From: Dicyema japonicum
Taxonomy: Eukaryota > Dicyemida > Rhombozoa > Dicyemidae
Direction of reading: 5' to 3'
Length of the DNA: 64,000 nt
Assembly: GCA_011109175.1 (NCBI GenBank)
Contig: RDEW01000025.1
Location: 31,990-95,989 of the forward strand
Shown here piece by piece: positions 9,667 through 19,879 of this stretch. The translations under genes and the position numbers were made by a program. Each line of letters begins with the position of its first letter. The stretch's first letter is position 1. The notes under the pieces were generated by a model that saw only the letters and a program-made list of their open reading frames with translations, had not been told where the DNA came from and made no database searches.

Positions 9667-11030
9667 GTCCCATCAGACCACTAGGAAAGAGGTCAGCCGA
9701 AGTTTCAGATTTCAAGGATTTACATTGAAATATTTTATGCAAGTTTTCTATGAGACTGATCGTAAATCTTGTAGATATCACGAACAGGCACAGTCTTCAT
9801 TTTTCAGACATTGTGTGAGAACTCAGAGTCGATGAAACATGCCAGGGTGATCTGAGAATAGAAATAAAACATTTTTAAACAATACTTAAATGGAATATCA
9901 AGAACGTCGTACTCTTTGAGAGGTCTAGTATTTTCCAATAGCTTAGAGTATGACACAGAAACAAGATCGGCTTATAAGATGCTGGAACGACCTTTTCGTT
10001 TACAGGGTTTCCATATTGCCATAATGGAAGCGTGTATCCATATAATGGGAATAGTTTTTTTTATTTTTTGATATGCTGAATATCCTAGTTAAGTCAGAGT
10101 ATCAAGATATTAAAGTTTTTGAATGTTTTAAAATTTACTTTCAATCTAAATTTAGAGTTATGATCCATATTAAAACGTCAACTCCGAATTGCGGGACGAT
10201 TGAAAACAGCCGATGACCCTAGTAGGTGTACAGTACAAATAAAACATTCAATGCCCAAGCAACCATATGCTAATGGGGTACATAGATGTGATTTTTTACC
10301 ATCTAACTTACATTGTTCTTTTTAGATTTTTGCAGAAATCACAATTTAAATACAAAAAACACGTGAATGTTTTGAATATTAAAATAAATTAATACAGATC
10401 TGGAAATGCTACATGAAAAACTTACAAGTTAGCAGCATTAAGAAACCCAATTCTGATTGTAAAAAGTGATCAATTTTGATATCTTATCTGGCGAAAGCCA
10501 CTTGTAAGATTAGATTGGTCACATAAATTTTACACGAAAACTACTAAATTGAAGAAAGCGAATTTTAATAACATTTTCCCGTCTTACTAGATATTAATAA
10601 AGTAAATTATAGTAAAATTATTCAAAGGTAATCAAAACTAAAAGAATCCTCTTTATCAAAATAACGAATAAATTACATCAGCATCCTGAAAGAAGACATT
10701 TTCAACAACGTCACTTGTACAAGGATTATGAATCTGACCACATGAATGTACTCGTCCAACAAATAATGAATCTTATGGAAATTCTAAATCACATCAATTT
10801 TATTCACCTAAAAATAACAAGTCATTTACTGAGCCAAAATATTCATCCAAAGTCTTTTAAATCGATGCAAATTTACAGTCAGCAGTCCGTCATCTTCAGA
10901 GTCAATAAGGGCCAAAATATAAATACTTGCATATCAACAAGTAAGTTTTATTAGCTGCACTTTTTAAAAAACTATGACATATTTTCCAAAATGTATTTTT
11001 AAATAAAATTATCGTTTAATTTCACCTTTT
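9667..11030. other. no gene recognised
   Basis: AT-rich. The plus-strand frame 10715-10954 (79 codons, starting MYKDYESDHMNVLVQQ) has no recognised family. Nothing else supported. Confidence 0.4.
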
Positions 11031-11039
11031 CATATAAAT

Positions 11040-11690
11040 TTTTATGAAATTAGCTCGTGAGAACTGGAGCCGTACATACATGTTTTCCCAACATCTTTGA
11101 ACTCTCAAAGAAGTTGGACAAAACCGTATGATAAAAGTCATTTGAAGATCTACTGATTTCATCGAACCAACACCGTCGTGTATGTTTCTTGTCGGGAGCA
11201 TATTCCGAAAGTGGAGTTTGACTAAACACCATTCTTACTGGAGTTTTGGGTACCCTCCTGGATGATGAATGCGTTCGTATTTGGATCATATTGCGACTCG
11301 GAATGAAATCCATGCCGTCGCGGGGACAAGATTGATGAGATGACCATTTCCCTATTAAAGTCGGGAATCCTCTTATCTGGGACGTCACCTCTACCGACAC
11401 ATTCACACTTGCAATTTGCATCGGAGATCCTCTGGAGCTTGCTCTGCCTCTTAGAAGGCCTTAGAAGGCCAAGAGGTCGAATAAGAAAAATAATCTGTCC
11501 TACCCGAGGATTTTTTGTTTTTTCCAAGCCTTCGATGCTGAAATTCCTGGGTCTTCTAGGAAATCGGTTTTTCACGAACAGGAGATCTCTTTGAGTGCTG
11601 CTGGCTATTTAAACGAACCTTGATCGCCATTCTGAGGGAATTGCCACGCAGTCAGGGTGGCAATTATATTGCCTCTATTGATTGCTTATT
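11040..11690 (+). mobile_element. LINE post-RT region, internally deleted
   Basis: Contains LDDECVRIWIILRLG, then jumps to HFPIKVGNPLIWDVTSTDTF, so the Cys-rich section present in the 14.6-kb copy is missing here. It ends with the GDLFECCWLFKRTLIAIL tail. The long minus-strand frames over it are shadows. A tandem ttagaaggcc doublet lies at about 11452-11471. Confidence 0.6.
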
Positions 11691-12299
11691 TTAATTAGCA
11701 TACTTCCCATAAGATTTGGTGACCTTGGAATCCGCTCTTGAGTAGATGTCTTTTGTTTCTAATGTCGTCGAACTATGGAGATCTGGTCCCGAAACTATTC
11801 ATCACTCTCTCCTTTTCAGGATTCGTTACCTAGCCTGGATGATTTAAGACAGAAAATAAACATACTATGTTCTATATAAGTAGAGAAGCGATTGATAATC
11901 CTATTTAGTGGCCCTGAATAAGAATAGTTGTTTGTTAAAGTTGAGTCTATGAATAATAGTCTACCGAATGCCCAAGCAACAAAAGGATAATCTACAGCCG
12001 GCGCGATGGTTTGCTGGTAATGCGTTGCAAAAAGTCATTCAAATTTAAAGGAGTCATCTGAATAAGGGCACGTACATCGTTCATCTTCTTAAGACTTTTG
12101 GTAAAGAATTGCTTCGAATGAGAAATGAAATTAAACACCTGTTTGTACGTCAAAGAACTAAAGGACTACTTGTTACAGGTATTTAACAGATTTGATAAAA
12201 ATTCTAGGTTTTTCTTTACAACAACGATCAGAAGCGAAAAATTGTTGGGTATCAACCAACCGTAGAAACTATTAACTTTCAGCTAGACATTATAGGTTA

Positions 12300-12790
12300 C
12301 GACTAGCATCTAAAAGTTTTCTATCTCCACTAGAAAATATCAGAAGATACACTTCTGACCCTCATTGTAGATTTGTGCGACCAGTACTTGGGGAACATCA
12401 AGAAAGACATGGAACAACTCGACTCGTTCACAGAGGCCAACTAAGAAACTCTTAGGATACTCCTGGTCAAAGAAAATCTCAAACGATAAATTATACAGAC
12501 AGACTGATTGTGGACCAATAAGTCTGAACGTTCTTAAAATCTGCTGGCGTTTTTTTGGACATATTCTACGATGAGTCAAGAAACACCCAATGTTGCTATG
12601 GAAGAATTTTTCGGCTATAGTGAATCTTCTACATTTAGAGGACTTCCAAGAAGTTGTCTTCCCAGGACATCTGTTGAGGATTATGCAGTGATCGGGGCCG
12701 ACTGATTGATGCAGACGATCTGGACAAAATCAGGAGACAAGCACGACAACAAAAGTGATGGTGAAGGCTAACGAAAATGATAGTCGAAAA
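12300..12790 (+). mobile_element. RTE-like LINE C-terminal region, decayed
   Basis: MEQLDSFTEAN, then LYRQTDCGPISLNVLKICWR, FFWTYSTMSQETPNVAMEEF and FRGLPRSCLP line up block by block with the intact copy at 61.3-61.8 kb (LYNKCMCFYISKDVIDARWR, RMNPDAPANKAMEDYF, FRGRPRSTLP). The minus-strand open frame here is a shadow. Confidence 0.65.
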
Positions 12791-12799
12791 ACATGGCAC

Positions 12800-14020
12800 T
12801 GGCGGAATCATAAACAGTGTTTACTAGTAAAGCGGATGTGCTTTAATTAACTAACACTCATGTTTATAGCCATTTTCTTAAGCTCACTCACATACTAGCA
12901 GTAGTGAATCTGCCACTGTTGTGATCGGCCAAGTATTGCCAGGCATTCCATGTAGCTTGCTAAGTACCTAAAAGAATACCTGCCTCTCCCATTCTTTAGT
13001 GTCAGTTACCACAACGCTCTCGATATGGCAAGAATTATATTCTTCTAAGAAACGTTCCTGGTGACACGCTAGTAAACTTTGAACAAAATTCAAACTCTTA
13101 TATGCAATACGATTTTGGGTTAGGAAATGGGCTTATCTATTTAATCTCAGCACTGTCGAAAAGACGAAAATGCAAAAGGCCATTCAACTACAATCAAATA
13201 ATACTGAAGGTCAACAATAAAAGAGAAATTAAAAAATTTAGCTCAAGAAAATCTCGATAGGAATCAGGAATCAATTCAATTTAAAGCTACATAACTCTCG
13301 AATATCGTAGATGGGAAACCTTCGGGATTAGACACATGTATGCAAAATTTGGTCACACTTGTGATTGCATTGCGCATCACTATGAATTTTCCAACTTTCT
13401 CATACCACTTTCACATTTAGGTGGTTTTTTTCATCTATAATGTATTTATTTTCATTTCGTGGTGAACGTGCAAACCTGATGACTTCTGGTTTCATATAGT
13501 GTAGACCTTTATATTTAGTAACTCCACCAAGCATTGCACCATCCATTTAATACTCTCATCCACTTTATCAAAAAGTTAAAAGTTAGTTTTTTCAAGATTT
13601 AAGTAATTTTAACAGATTGAATATTACAAGGTTGTTCAGTGTGAAATTATCGATTTTATTTGTCCGCAATCGGTTTTTTAAGAAATGAGGAATTTTTTAT
13701 ACGTCACCCAAAATGAGGTAATATTGAAATTTTCTTAATATCAAAGCATGTTGGGAACAATCCAGACAGGAGTTTTTGGAAATCAATCCGGCGTTATAAA
13801 ACTACACGGGTAGGCAACTAAGTTTAAAGAAAGTTGAAAAGTTTAATTTTCTAAATTAGTGTTAACATGATATTATCGATATAAATCAATATCGTTAGGT
13901 ACAATTATTTTCTTAGGGCCCATTATATTTCTCGAGTGCAAACCAAATTGACTATAAATTGGTTGAATCGTTTATAATATCTAAAAAATCACTAAAATAT
14001 ATATTTTTGATTAGATTTAT
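12800..14020. other. no gene; short LINE-associated repeat
   Basis: 13770-13830 (ttttggaaatcaatccggc...acgggtaggc) resembles 59503-59560. Otherwise nothing recognised. Confidence 0.4.
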
Positions 14021-14029
14021 GTCTTCCAA

Positions 14030-14940
14030 ATTCCAACAAGGAGATCCCCATTGACCCATGTTATTCTGTCTTGCATCAAAAGAATCAATGAACTTCCACA
14101 TTCGCCCTCTCAACTTGTGGTATCTGAATGATGTTGTTCTTGAAGGATCCCAGATAAGAGCAACCTCAACGTACAGATGCTTGCATATGTCTTCAAGACT
14201 GCTCTCTATTTTCACCCAATATAACCAACTGGTACACTTTAACGGGATCTTCCGTTTCGACAGCAGAGCGTATCTTCAAAGGAATACTCATGGAAGAAGG
14301 TAACACTGCCGGTCGCACTCGGAAGGTTTGGAATTAGCAGCTCTGTAGATATTTCTCTCCCTGCTTATTTTTCGTCGCTAATGACCTTTAATAATCTTGT
14401 CAAAAGAAATTCTATATTCCTTCCCGAATTCTCTACTGACCAGAACGTCGGTCATGCACGTGAGGCCTGGAGTCGTACCTATCTGTTTTCTTCACCTTTC
14501 GTTAACTGTCAACGGGCTCTGTACGATCCGTATGCCGGAAGTCATTTGAAGATCAGCTAGTATCATCTAAGCAATATCGCCGTTCTTGTTTGTTGTCGGA
14601 GACGTCTTCCGAGAGCAGTGCCTGGCTCAACGCTATTTTCTCGAGTCTTGGATACCTTTCTGGATGATGAATGCTTCCGTATTGGATTTCATTACGATTT
14701 GGATTTAAAGTCTGTGCCGCATCCATGCAGATGTGAACATCAGATTAACTGTTTTTGTCTGCACTCTCTCTCCTGCAAAAAGAATGGAGGCAGATCTCAC
14801 AAACACGTGATTTTAACGAATTTTTAGGAACCTTTGAACGATGCCGGACACACTTCTATGCTAGATCCAGTCAGTCTTTGAAACGTGACAAGAAACGACC
14901 CGATGGGATGACCATCTTCCCCTTTGAAGTCTGAAAACTT
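14030..14940 (+). mobile_element. LINE 3' half: RT palm to post-RT domain, decayed
   Basis: Ordered remnants on one strand: QQGDP..PMLFCLA (RT), RPLNLWYLND (palm Y-L-D-D decayed), AREAWSRTYLF, LDDECFRIGFHYDLDL, the Cys/His stretch HPCRCEHQ...LHSLSCKKNGGR, ending at KRPDGMTIFPFEV. This is the most complete order of domains for this lineage in the window. Stops and frameshifts throughout. Confidence 0.7.
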
Positions 14941-15069
14941 AAGAAAATACTTAATGTGACTACTAGAAACTCAAGTTATGTGAGTCTAATGATTCCACAA
15001 CTGTCTCTATACTCGAACAAACAATATCAAAATTAAAGCAATCATAATTCTTAAATTTTAGCAAAAAGT

Positions 15070-16345
15070 TTAACCTAGCAGATTTTTCACGAAAATCTCC
15101 GGTTGAATTCCGTGTAAAAAATCCATAAAATCGAAGCTTATCAAACAAATATTAAGAGACCAATGATTATGGGCAGACTCGTAAAGAACAGGGATTAAGG
15201 CATCCAAAAATAGATCAGGGTAGCGATTAATTAAATTTACCATCCATTCTTGGCGTGAAAAACTATGAACCTTCTCTACAATCTGAAATTACAAAACATA
15301 AACTTGAAAACAAATATCCCCATAAAAAGGTGTCCAAAAATTAACAAACTCACACCACAAACCAATCGGCACAAGAGTCACATCTACAATTTTAAATAGA
15401 GAGGCAATTTCGTCAATAATCAGAACCTAAATTACTAAAAACCAAACAAACCCCACTTCTAGAACATTTCTTGGGGAAAATCCTCATCAAATACTCCAAA
15501 ACAACGCTGAATAAACGAGGATCCTTCTCCACAAACTGACGTGTACACAGCGACAGCTTCAATCACACCAAATCAAACCTCAGTGTGAAAGGCGCATAAA
15601 CACCTACTTTTGTGAAGCGGCAGTATAATATTCTTCAGTAAGTTGATATTTTTCTTCCTCAGTGGGAGAATAAACCCATAAATTATGCATTGAAGGAGCA
15701 TCAGGAGCTCCGGCATCCCGTTGAAGGTCTCCCCGTCGTACAGGAACCTGGTTAAGCCAAATTTTACCATAAAATGATGTTCGTAATGTCATCCAGCAGG
15801 TAAGTCCTAGTAGAAACGAACTTAGAGAAGATCTTGTGCAGAATAATCTGCAAGTACTTCCGTTCATTCCAATCCATAGAATCCATCATCAAAATGAGAC
15901 GCTTAGAAAGAGTTTTAAAAAGTTTTGAATTGATGACTGACATGGGCAGATAGAGATCCAGGAATATGAAAAAGTAATCATAAACGAGCTGGTTAGATGA
16001 GACAAAACTACCTCCAGGTGTAACCACGCGGGTCATTTACGCTCTCGGGAAGTTCAATGTCGATTCCATTGAAATACTCACATTTTGGGAGAGTTCGGAT
16101 TATGTTTGATTTGAGCATTTTTAAAGATTCTAAGATGAATTCTATCTCCATTATAGAATGCATATTTTGGGCACAAAAGTCTATGAGTTCCAGAAGAAGA
16201 TGTTCTTTTTTTACCTTTTCTTCTATCATAGTGTTTTTTTAAAATCATAGACGACGGAACATTTCTTGAGTTTAATTACATAACTCTCTTCTTTGTCTGA
16301 CTCTTTCATTTCCATAATGAATTCCTCTTCCTCTATCTTATTCAT
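15070..16345 (-). CDS. PPP2R5: PP2A regulatory subunit B56 (B'/PPP2R5 family)
   Basis: B56 proteins are HEAT-like solenoids that target PP2A to substrates. From ATG at 16343-16345: SYVIKLKKCSVVYDF (family FIKKLRQCCVLFDF), ILESLKMLKSNIIRTLP, NQLVYDYFFIFLDL (family LQLVYEFFLRFLE), WNERKYLQIILHKIFSKF, TRTYLLDDITNII, then after a 20-bp intron GMPELLMLLQCIIYGFILPL, LLKNIILPLHKSRCLCAFH, QFVEKDPRLF, LIIDEIASLFKIVD, CFQIVEKVHSFSRQEWM and LFLDALIPVLYESAHNHW, ending at TAA 15070-15072. All blocks are in family order, roughly 340 aa: the conserved core without long N- or C-terminal extensions. Introns of 20-25 bp at 15748-15767, 15557-15578, 15427-15451 and 15283-15303. One A is missing in an A-run near 16247 and one frame shift lies near 16018; the rest is open. 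Confidence 0.9.
15283..15303 (-). other. 21-bp intron in B56 gene
   Basis: GTTTATG...AATTTCAG on the minus strand. Its removal joins CFQ to IVEKV, matching the family's FQVAERAL. Confidence 0.75.
15427..15451 (-). other. 25-bp intron in B56 gene
   Basis: GTTTGTTTGG...AATTTAG on the minus strand. Its removal joins KCSRSG to VLIIDEI in frame, matching the family's SPKEVMFLNELEEI. Confidence 0.75.
15557..15578 (-). other. 22-bp intron in B56 gene
   Basis: GTTTGATTTGG...GATTGAAG on the minus strand. Its removal joins AFHTE to LSLCTRQFVEKD in frame, matching YHPQLAYCVVQFLEKD. Confidence 0.8.
15748..15767 (-). other. 20-bp intron in B56 gene
   Basis: GTAAAATTTGGCTTAACCAG on the minus strand, with a TTAAC branch-like core. 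Its removal joins TNIIL-W to FLYDGETFNGMPELL, matching [22 protein letters not shown]. Confidence 0.85.
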
Positions 16346-16546
16346 TTCTATGGTAGATAAAACTGGTTAATTGGTTGCAAAATAAATATTTGAAATTATA
16401 CCTTTTCTTTTTTAACCACCGGGAGAAAAAATTCAAATTTATGAAAAAATTATTGTTTTCTTAATTCATAGAAAATAAATCTAAATTAATTGAAAATCAT
16501 TTATGTAATGTAGTAAAATAATTAAAATTAATTTAATAAAGATTAT

Positions 16547-17058
16547 GTACAACTCCCTAAAAACATTTCGCATAAATATCCTCATGAGTTATCTGGAGGA
16601 CAAAGACGAAGAATTTGTATTGCAAGTACGTTGGCACTAGAACCTTCTTTTATTGTTTGTGACGAACTAGTAGCCGCCTTCGATGTCTCCGTAAAAGCAT
16701 AAGTGATTAATCTCTTAATTAAACTCTATGAAGTACTTTGATTAACCTATCTCTTTATTTCCTACGATCTAAAGGTGGTGAATTTTATTGCCAAATGAAT
16801 AGCTGTCATGTACCAAGAGCGACTTATAGAAAAAGGAAGTGTAGAGGGATTATTCCATACGTTCAATCATCCTTATACCCAAGCCCTCTTATCGTCAATT
16901 GCTACTACAAACCTTACCCATAAGAAATTATTTTACAAGGTGATATCTCTAGTCTAATGGAACTACTTACAAGATGTCATTTCCACTCTAGATGTTGGAA
17001 AAGACAACAATTTTTAAAACAACAGGGACATTTTTACTGTCATCATTCCGTTCAGTAA
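16547..17058 (+). pseudogene. bacterial OppF/DppF-type peptide ABC transporter ATPase relic
   Basis: In bacteria these ATPases power oligopeptide/dipeptide import. The frame reads [15 protein letters not shown] (ABC signature LSGGQ), [20 protein letters not shown] (Walker B and D-loop; family ADEPVSALDVS), LTYLFISYDLKVV (H-loop His replaced by Tyr), IAVMYQERLIEKGSVEGLF, then HPYTQALLSS, the hallmark of the Opp/Dpp subfamily. After a 1-nt frameshift near 16925 comes EIILQGDISS...CHFHSRC, the subfamily's Cys-rich C-terminal domain. The N-terminal half with Walker A is absent. In-frame stops at 16700, 16739 and 16796 can each be explained by one substitution from the expected codon (Gln, Gly, Arg). 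It lies about 200 bp from the B56 gene and about 90 bp from a LINE piece, so it is embedded in eukaryotic sequence. No expression signal seen. Donor unknown. Confidence 0.85.
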
Positions 17059-17139
17059 TTATCACTCCTTTTTAAGTCGACTATGCCAAATTTAGACACC
17101 AAAAATAACCATAGTATTATTACACTACTTGACTTACGT

Positions 17140-17720
17140 ACTTAAATGGAGCGCTTGATAGGTGCACGACTCTATCTAAACCATTTTCCCTCTCCAATAC
17201 CTAATGGCTATAGGAATGGGATGTGTAGCAGACTATGGATGGATTTGTGCCTTTATCCCTTGAGAATCAAGAATCCATTTCCAGGATTAATGAGGTCTAC
17301 CAACAAGTCGTCGTTTCTACCATTGAATATTCCTGCTCCGCCTGGAGATTTGCGATTCACTCTTCGAAAGTGGATCGTTTGAACTCCCTCAGGCGGAAAA
17401 TTATGCATCACGACAGACATCCCCATTGGCGGCCTCGTTTCTGATGAAGCGACGTTGAAGAATGGCAAGAGTTTCCTAAGTTTGTGCAAGGAACTGGGAA
17501 ACCCACTCAAAGAAAAAATGGCCCATGTAGAAAAAATTCGGTCGGTAATAAAAAAGTGCACGCCGATTGAATTCCTTTGCAGAACTAAGGGAAGGCGCTT
17601 CCCGAATGTGGTTGGGTGATCAGAAGACCAGATGAAGAGAGTTTGGATGTTGTTGGAGGCTGGATCACCTAATTAGTTAGTCTGACCTATCTTTCTTGGT
17701 GGTCTAGGGGGTAAATAAAT
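17140..17720 (+). mobile_element. LINE 3' end (post-RT region and tail)
   Basis: INEVYQQVVVSTIEYSCSAW and FAIHSSKVDRLNSLRRKIM match VSTLYQQTIAPAVEYVSVAW at 36.4 kb, the Y-x-S-x-x-W thumb/post-RT region of jockey/CR1-like LINEs. It ends with ggatcacctaattagttag and an (AAAT)n tail at 17714-17740, so this is a true 3' terminus. Confidence 0.7.
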
Positions 17721-17789
17721 AAATAAAAATAAAAAGGGTTAATGACGAATTTGAGATCTCTATATGAGTATTTGCTTCCTTGAACAAGG

Positions 17790-18060
17790 CTTCCAGGCAT
17801 GTTTGGACTATGGAAAACTTGTCCGACGGAAAGCTAATATTTGTGATTTTCGTCATCCGCTTATTCACTTGCAGGCGAGGTTTGACAAAGCAGGAATAGA
17901 TGATCGAGGCGTCTCCACCAATCGTTCCGTGGTCGAGGTACCAAACATTAAGAGGGGCTAAGACTTTTTGAATAACGTGGTCAATAGTAATGGAGAAGTA
18001 GAAAATGAAGAGTCCAAGGCATTACCTTGGTGAACACCTATCGAAGAATCACAATGTGAT
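17790..18060 (-). mobile_element. RT palm fragment of the WDxTCxDT-type LINE
   Basis: Minus-strand frames give SSIGVHQGNALG and VLAPLNVWYLDHGTIGGDAS, equivalent to the QQGDPLGP and NVWYLDDGTIGG blocks of this RT lineage. The first catalytic Asp of the pair is kept, the second is His. Confidence 0.65.
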
Positions 18061-18109
18061 CTCCGAAGATAAGAGAACTCTTAAATCTGTAAGAAAGATG
18101 GACAAATTC

Positions 18110-18890
18110 GTCTATTTCAGACGTCCTAGAAACACAACTCCAGCGTCCTTCTAAATCCATCTACTCACCTGTCATTTCTTCTGTTGAGATTTACAGGCTC
18201 AAATAGGCAAATGAAGCCAATGTTCATTATTATTTTCTTAATGATTGCCTTGGAAATCTTCCATTGCTTAGTTTACATGACAATGCCTGAAAACCTTTTA
18301 TGTTTATCTTTCCGGCTCATTCGGCTCATTCGTATCTCTGTCAGTTGTCATGGGAAACAGCCACTCAATTACTTTGATTGTTTTGTTACATAATAAATTA
18401 TTAACATTAAAAAATTACGAAAAAGTTTCATTTTTGGTTAGAATTCTTAATCACGTATGAGGCTATCAGAGGATTTTACCGTTCTATCAGTTAATATCAT
18501 ACGCTTGAACGATATTTCCAAAGGAATAATCATATACCAGGACGTGAACATTTTCAGTGCCACTATTTGATGCTTTCACGAGACGATAGTTAAGTGAAGA
18601 GTTAGATAATAATTGCATAATTATCCTCCTACCGTAAGAATCTCACTACTATTGGAATTTAATCTAAAAATGCTATTGTGTGAACTATCGGATCATAGTT
18701 TCATATGCGCCACATGTGGAAAGATTTTGTTATTTGATTAAAAATGCTATAAAAATATTTTATGTTCGGTTCAAATGTGTATACCTTCTTTAAAATGATG
18801 AACATCAAACAGAAATACCGACCCAACACTAACAGTCACAACTAATTAATCCAAAAAATGAACCTAAGGGAAAATTTATGTGTGTGTCGA
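18110..18890. other. no gene recognised
   Basis: AT-rich. The hydrophobic plus frame 18184-18393 is not convincing. Confidence 0.4.
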
Positions 18891-19232
18891 CCTAATCCAT
18901 CCTCCAATCGTCTATTCCAGGCTTCCGTTTCCGAAGAGAGGTGGAGAAGTAGGGTTGCCCTCATCCATTTTAATCACATGTTTTAGCGTTGCGAGTTTTA
19001 CTTAATTCCTAGGAGGATGAGTTTTCATGATGGTAATCTTTGCCAGTGGATTTGGTCATGGAGAAATTAGTTAGATACCTTTCAACGACTGTGTCGTACC
19101 AGATGGACTAATCACCCCATGATTGTGATCTGTTTGACGGAATTGGCCTTCGCTGAAAAATCTATTTTTCGGATTCGAACCCACGGCCTTAATATCCGAT
19201 ATCATCAGTTCAACCAAGAAAGCCAAACCTTC
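18890..19232 (-). repeat. tRNA-derived SINE candidate
   Basis: On the minus strand a pol III A-box-like TTGGCTTTCTTGG (19226-19214) is followed by a perfect B box GGTTCGAATCC (19181-19171) inside AAGGCCGTGGGTTCGAATCC. The expected acceptor-stem complement is missing, so it is a tRNA-derived head rather than a tRNA gene. The downstream body (to about 18890) is repeated without the head at 24065-24240: caggcttccgtttccgaaga against caggcttccgcttcggaaga, and both contain ggatttggtcatggag-like ends. Confidence 0.5.
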
Positions 19233-19239
19233 AATTATA

Positions 19240-19870
19240 ATGCTATTCTGTCTACACATGAGTTTCGAGGGCATCTACTGCAAATCTAATGTGCTTTAAG
19301 CTGCATTATCCATAATAATTTGGAGAACGTTACATTCTACACACTCACAAATTTAAAAAAATATCAATATCGAATTTTACGTAGCTAATACCTTCAGCAA
19401 ATGGCATTCATTGTGGATCATTTAAATAAAATACTGGGAGATTCCAATTACTGTATAAGATGCCATAACATTAAAACAAAATATAAATTCATCATCTCAA
19501 ATCTGTTAGAAAGGTAGGAAATGTTTATCGGCTTTAAAGAGCTTTGAAACTGCTCTAAGGCTGAGTGTAAATCACAATGTTCGTTAAAACATAGAGATTT
19601 TATATTTCATTATAATTTTTACAAATAAGTTAAAAATGTTAGAATCAAATAAGCTAAAAATTTGGACCTTCGTTTTAACTAGAAAAACTAATCAAATTTA
19701 ATTTAACACGGTGGCTAACCTAATTAATTAATTTTGGCGCAATTATTGATTATTTAAATATTTCTTGTTGTCAATAAATTTCAATTATGCAAAAAATTAC
19801 TAAACAGACGATAATTAAAATATGTAAAAAATTAGAAAACGTTACATAATAATTATAACAATATAGTCAA
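19240..19870. other. no gene recognised
   Basis: Very AT-rich intergenic sequence upstream of the unidentified gene at 19.9 kb. Confidence 0.4.
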
Positions 19871-19879
19871 TTGACAACA

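Noticed and set aside
11050-11575. Long overlapping minus-strand open frames
   Set aside because: The plus strand carries recognisable LINE motifs (IWDVTSTDTF, LDDECVRI); the minus frames are shadows.
16547-17058. Idea that the two TGA codons in the OppF/DppF relic mean a UGA-decoding bacterium
   Set aside because: At both positions the family expects Gly and Arg, not Trp, and a TAA also interrupts the frame; simple substitutions explain all three.
16547-17058. Bacterial contamination instead of transfer
   Set aside because: The piece is a truncated pseudogene with eukaryotic sequence within 200 bp on both sides and no gap character in between; a misassembly remains possible but is less likely.
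19160-19232. Functional tRNA gene
   Set aside because: A and B boxes are present but the acceptor stem cannot be closed and no clear anticodon arm forms; it fits a tRNA-derived SINE head.
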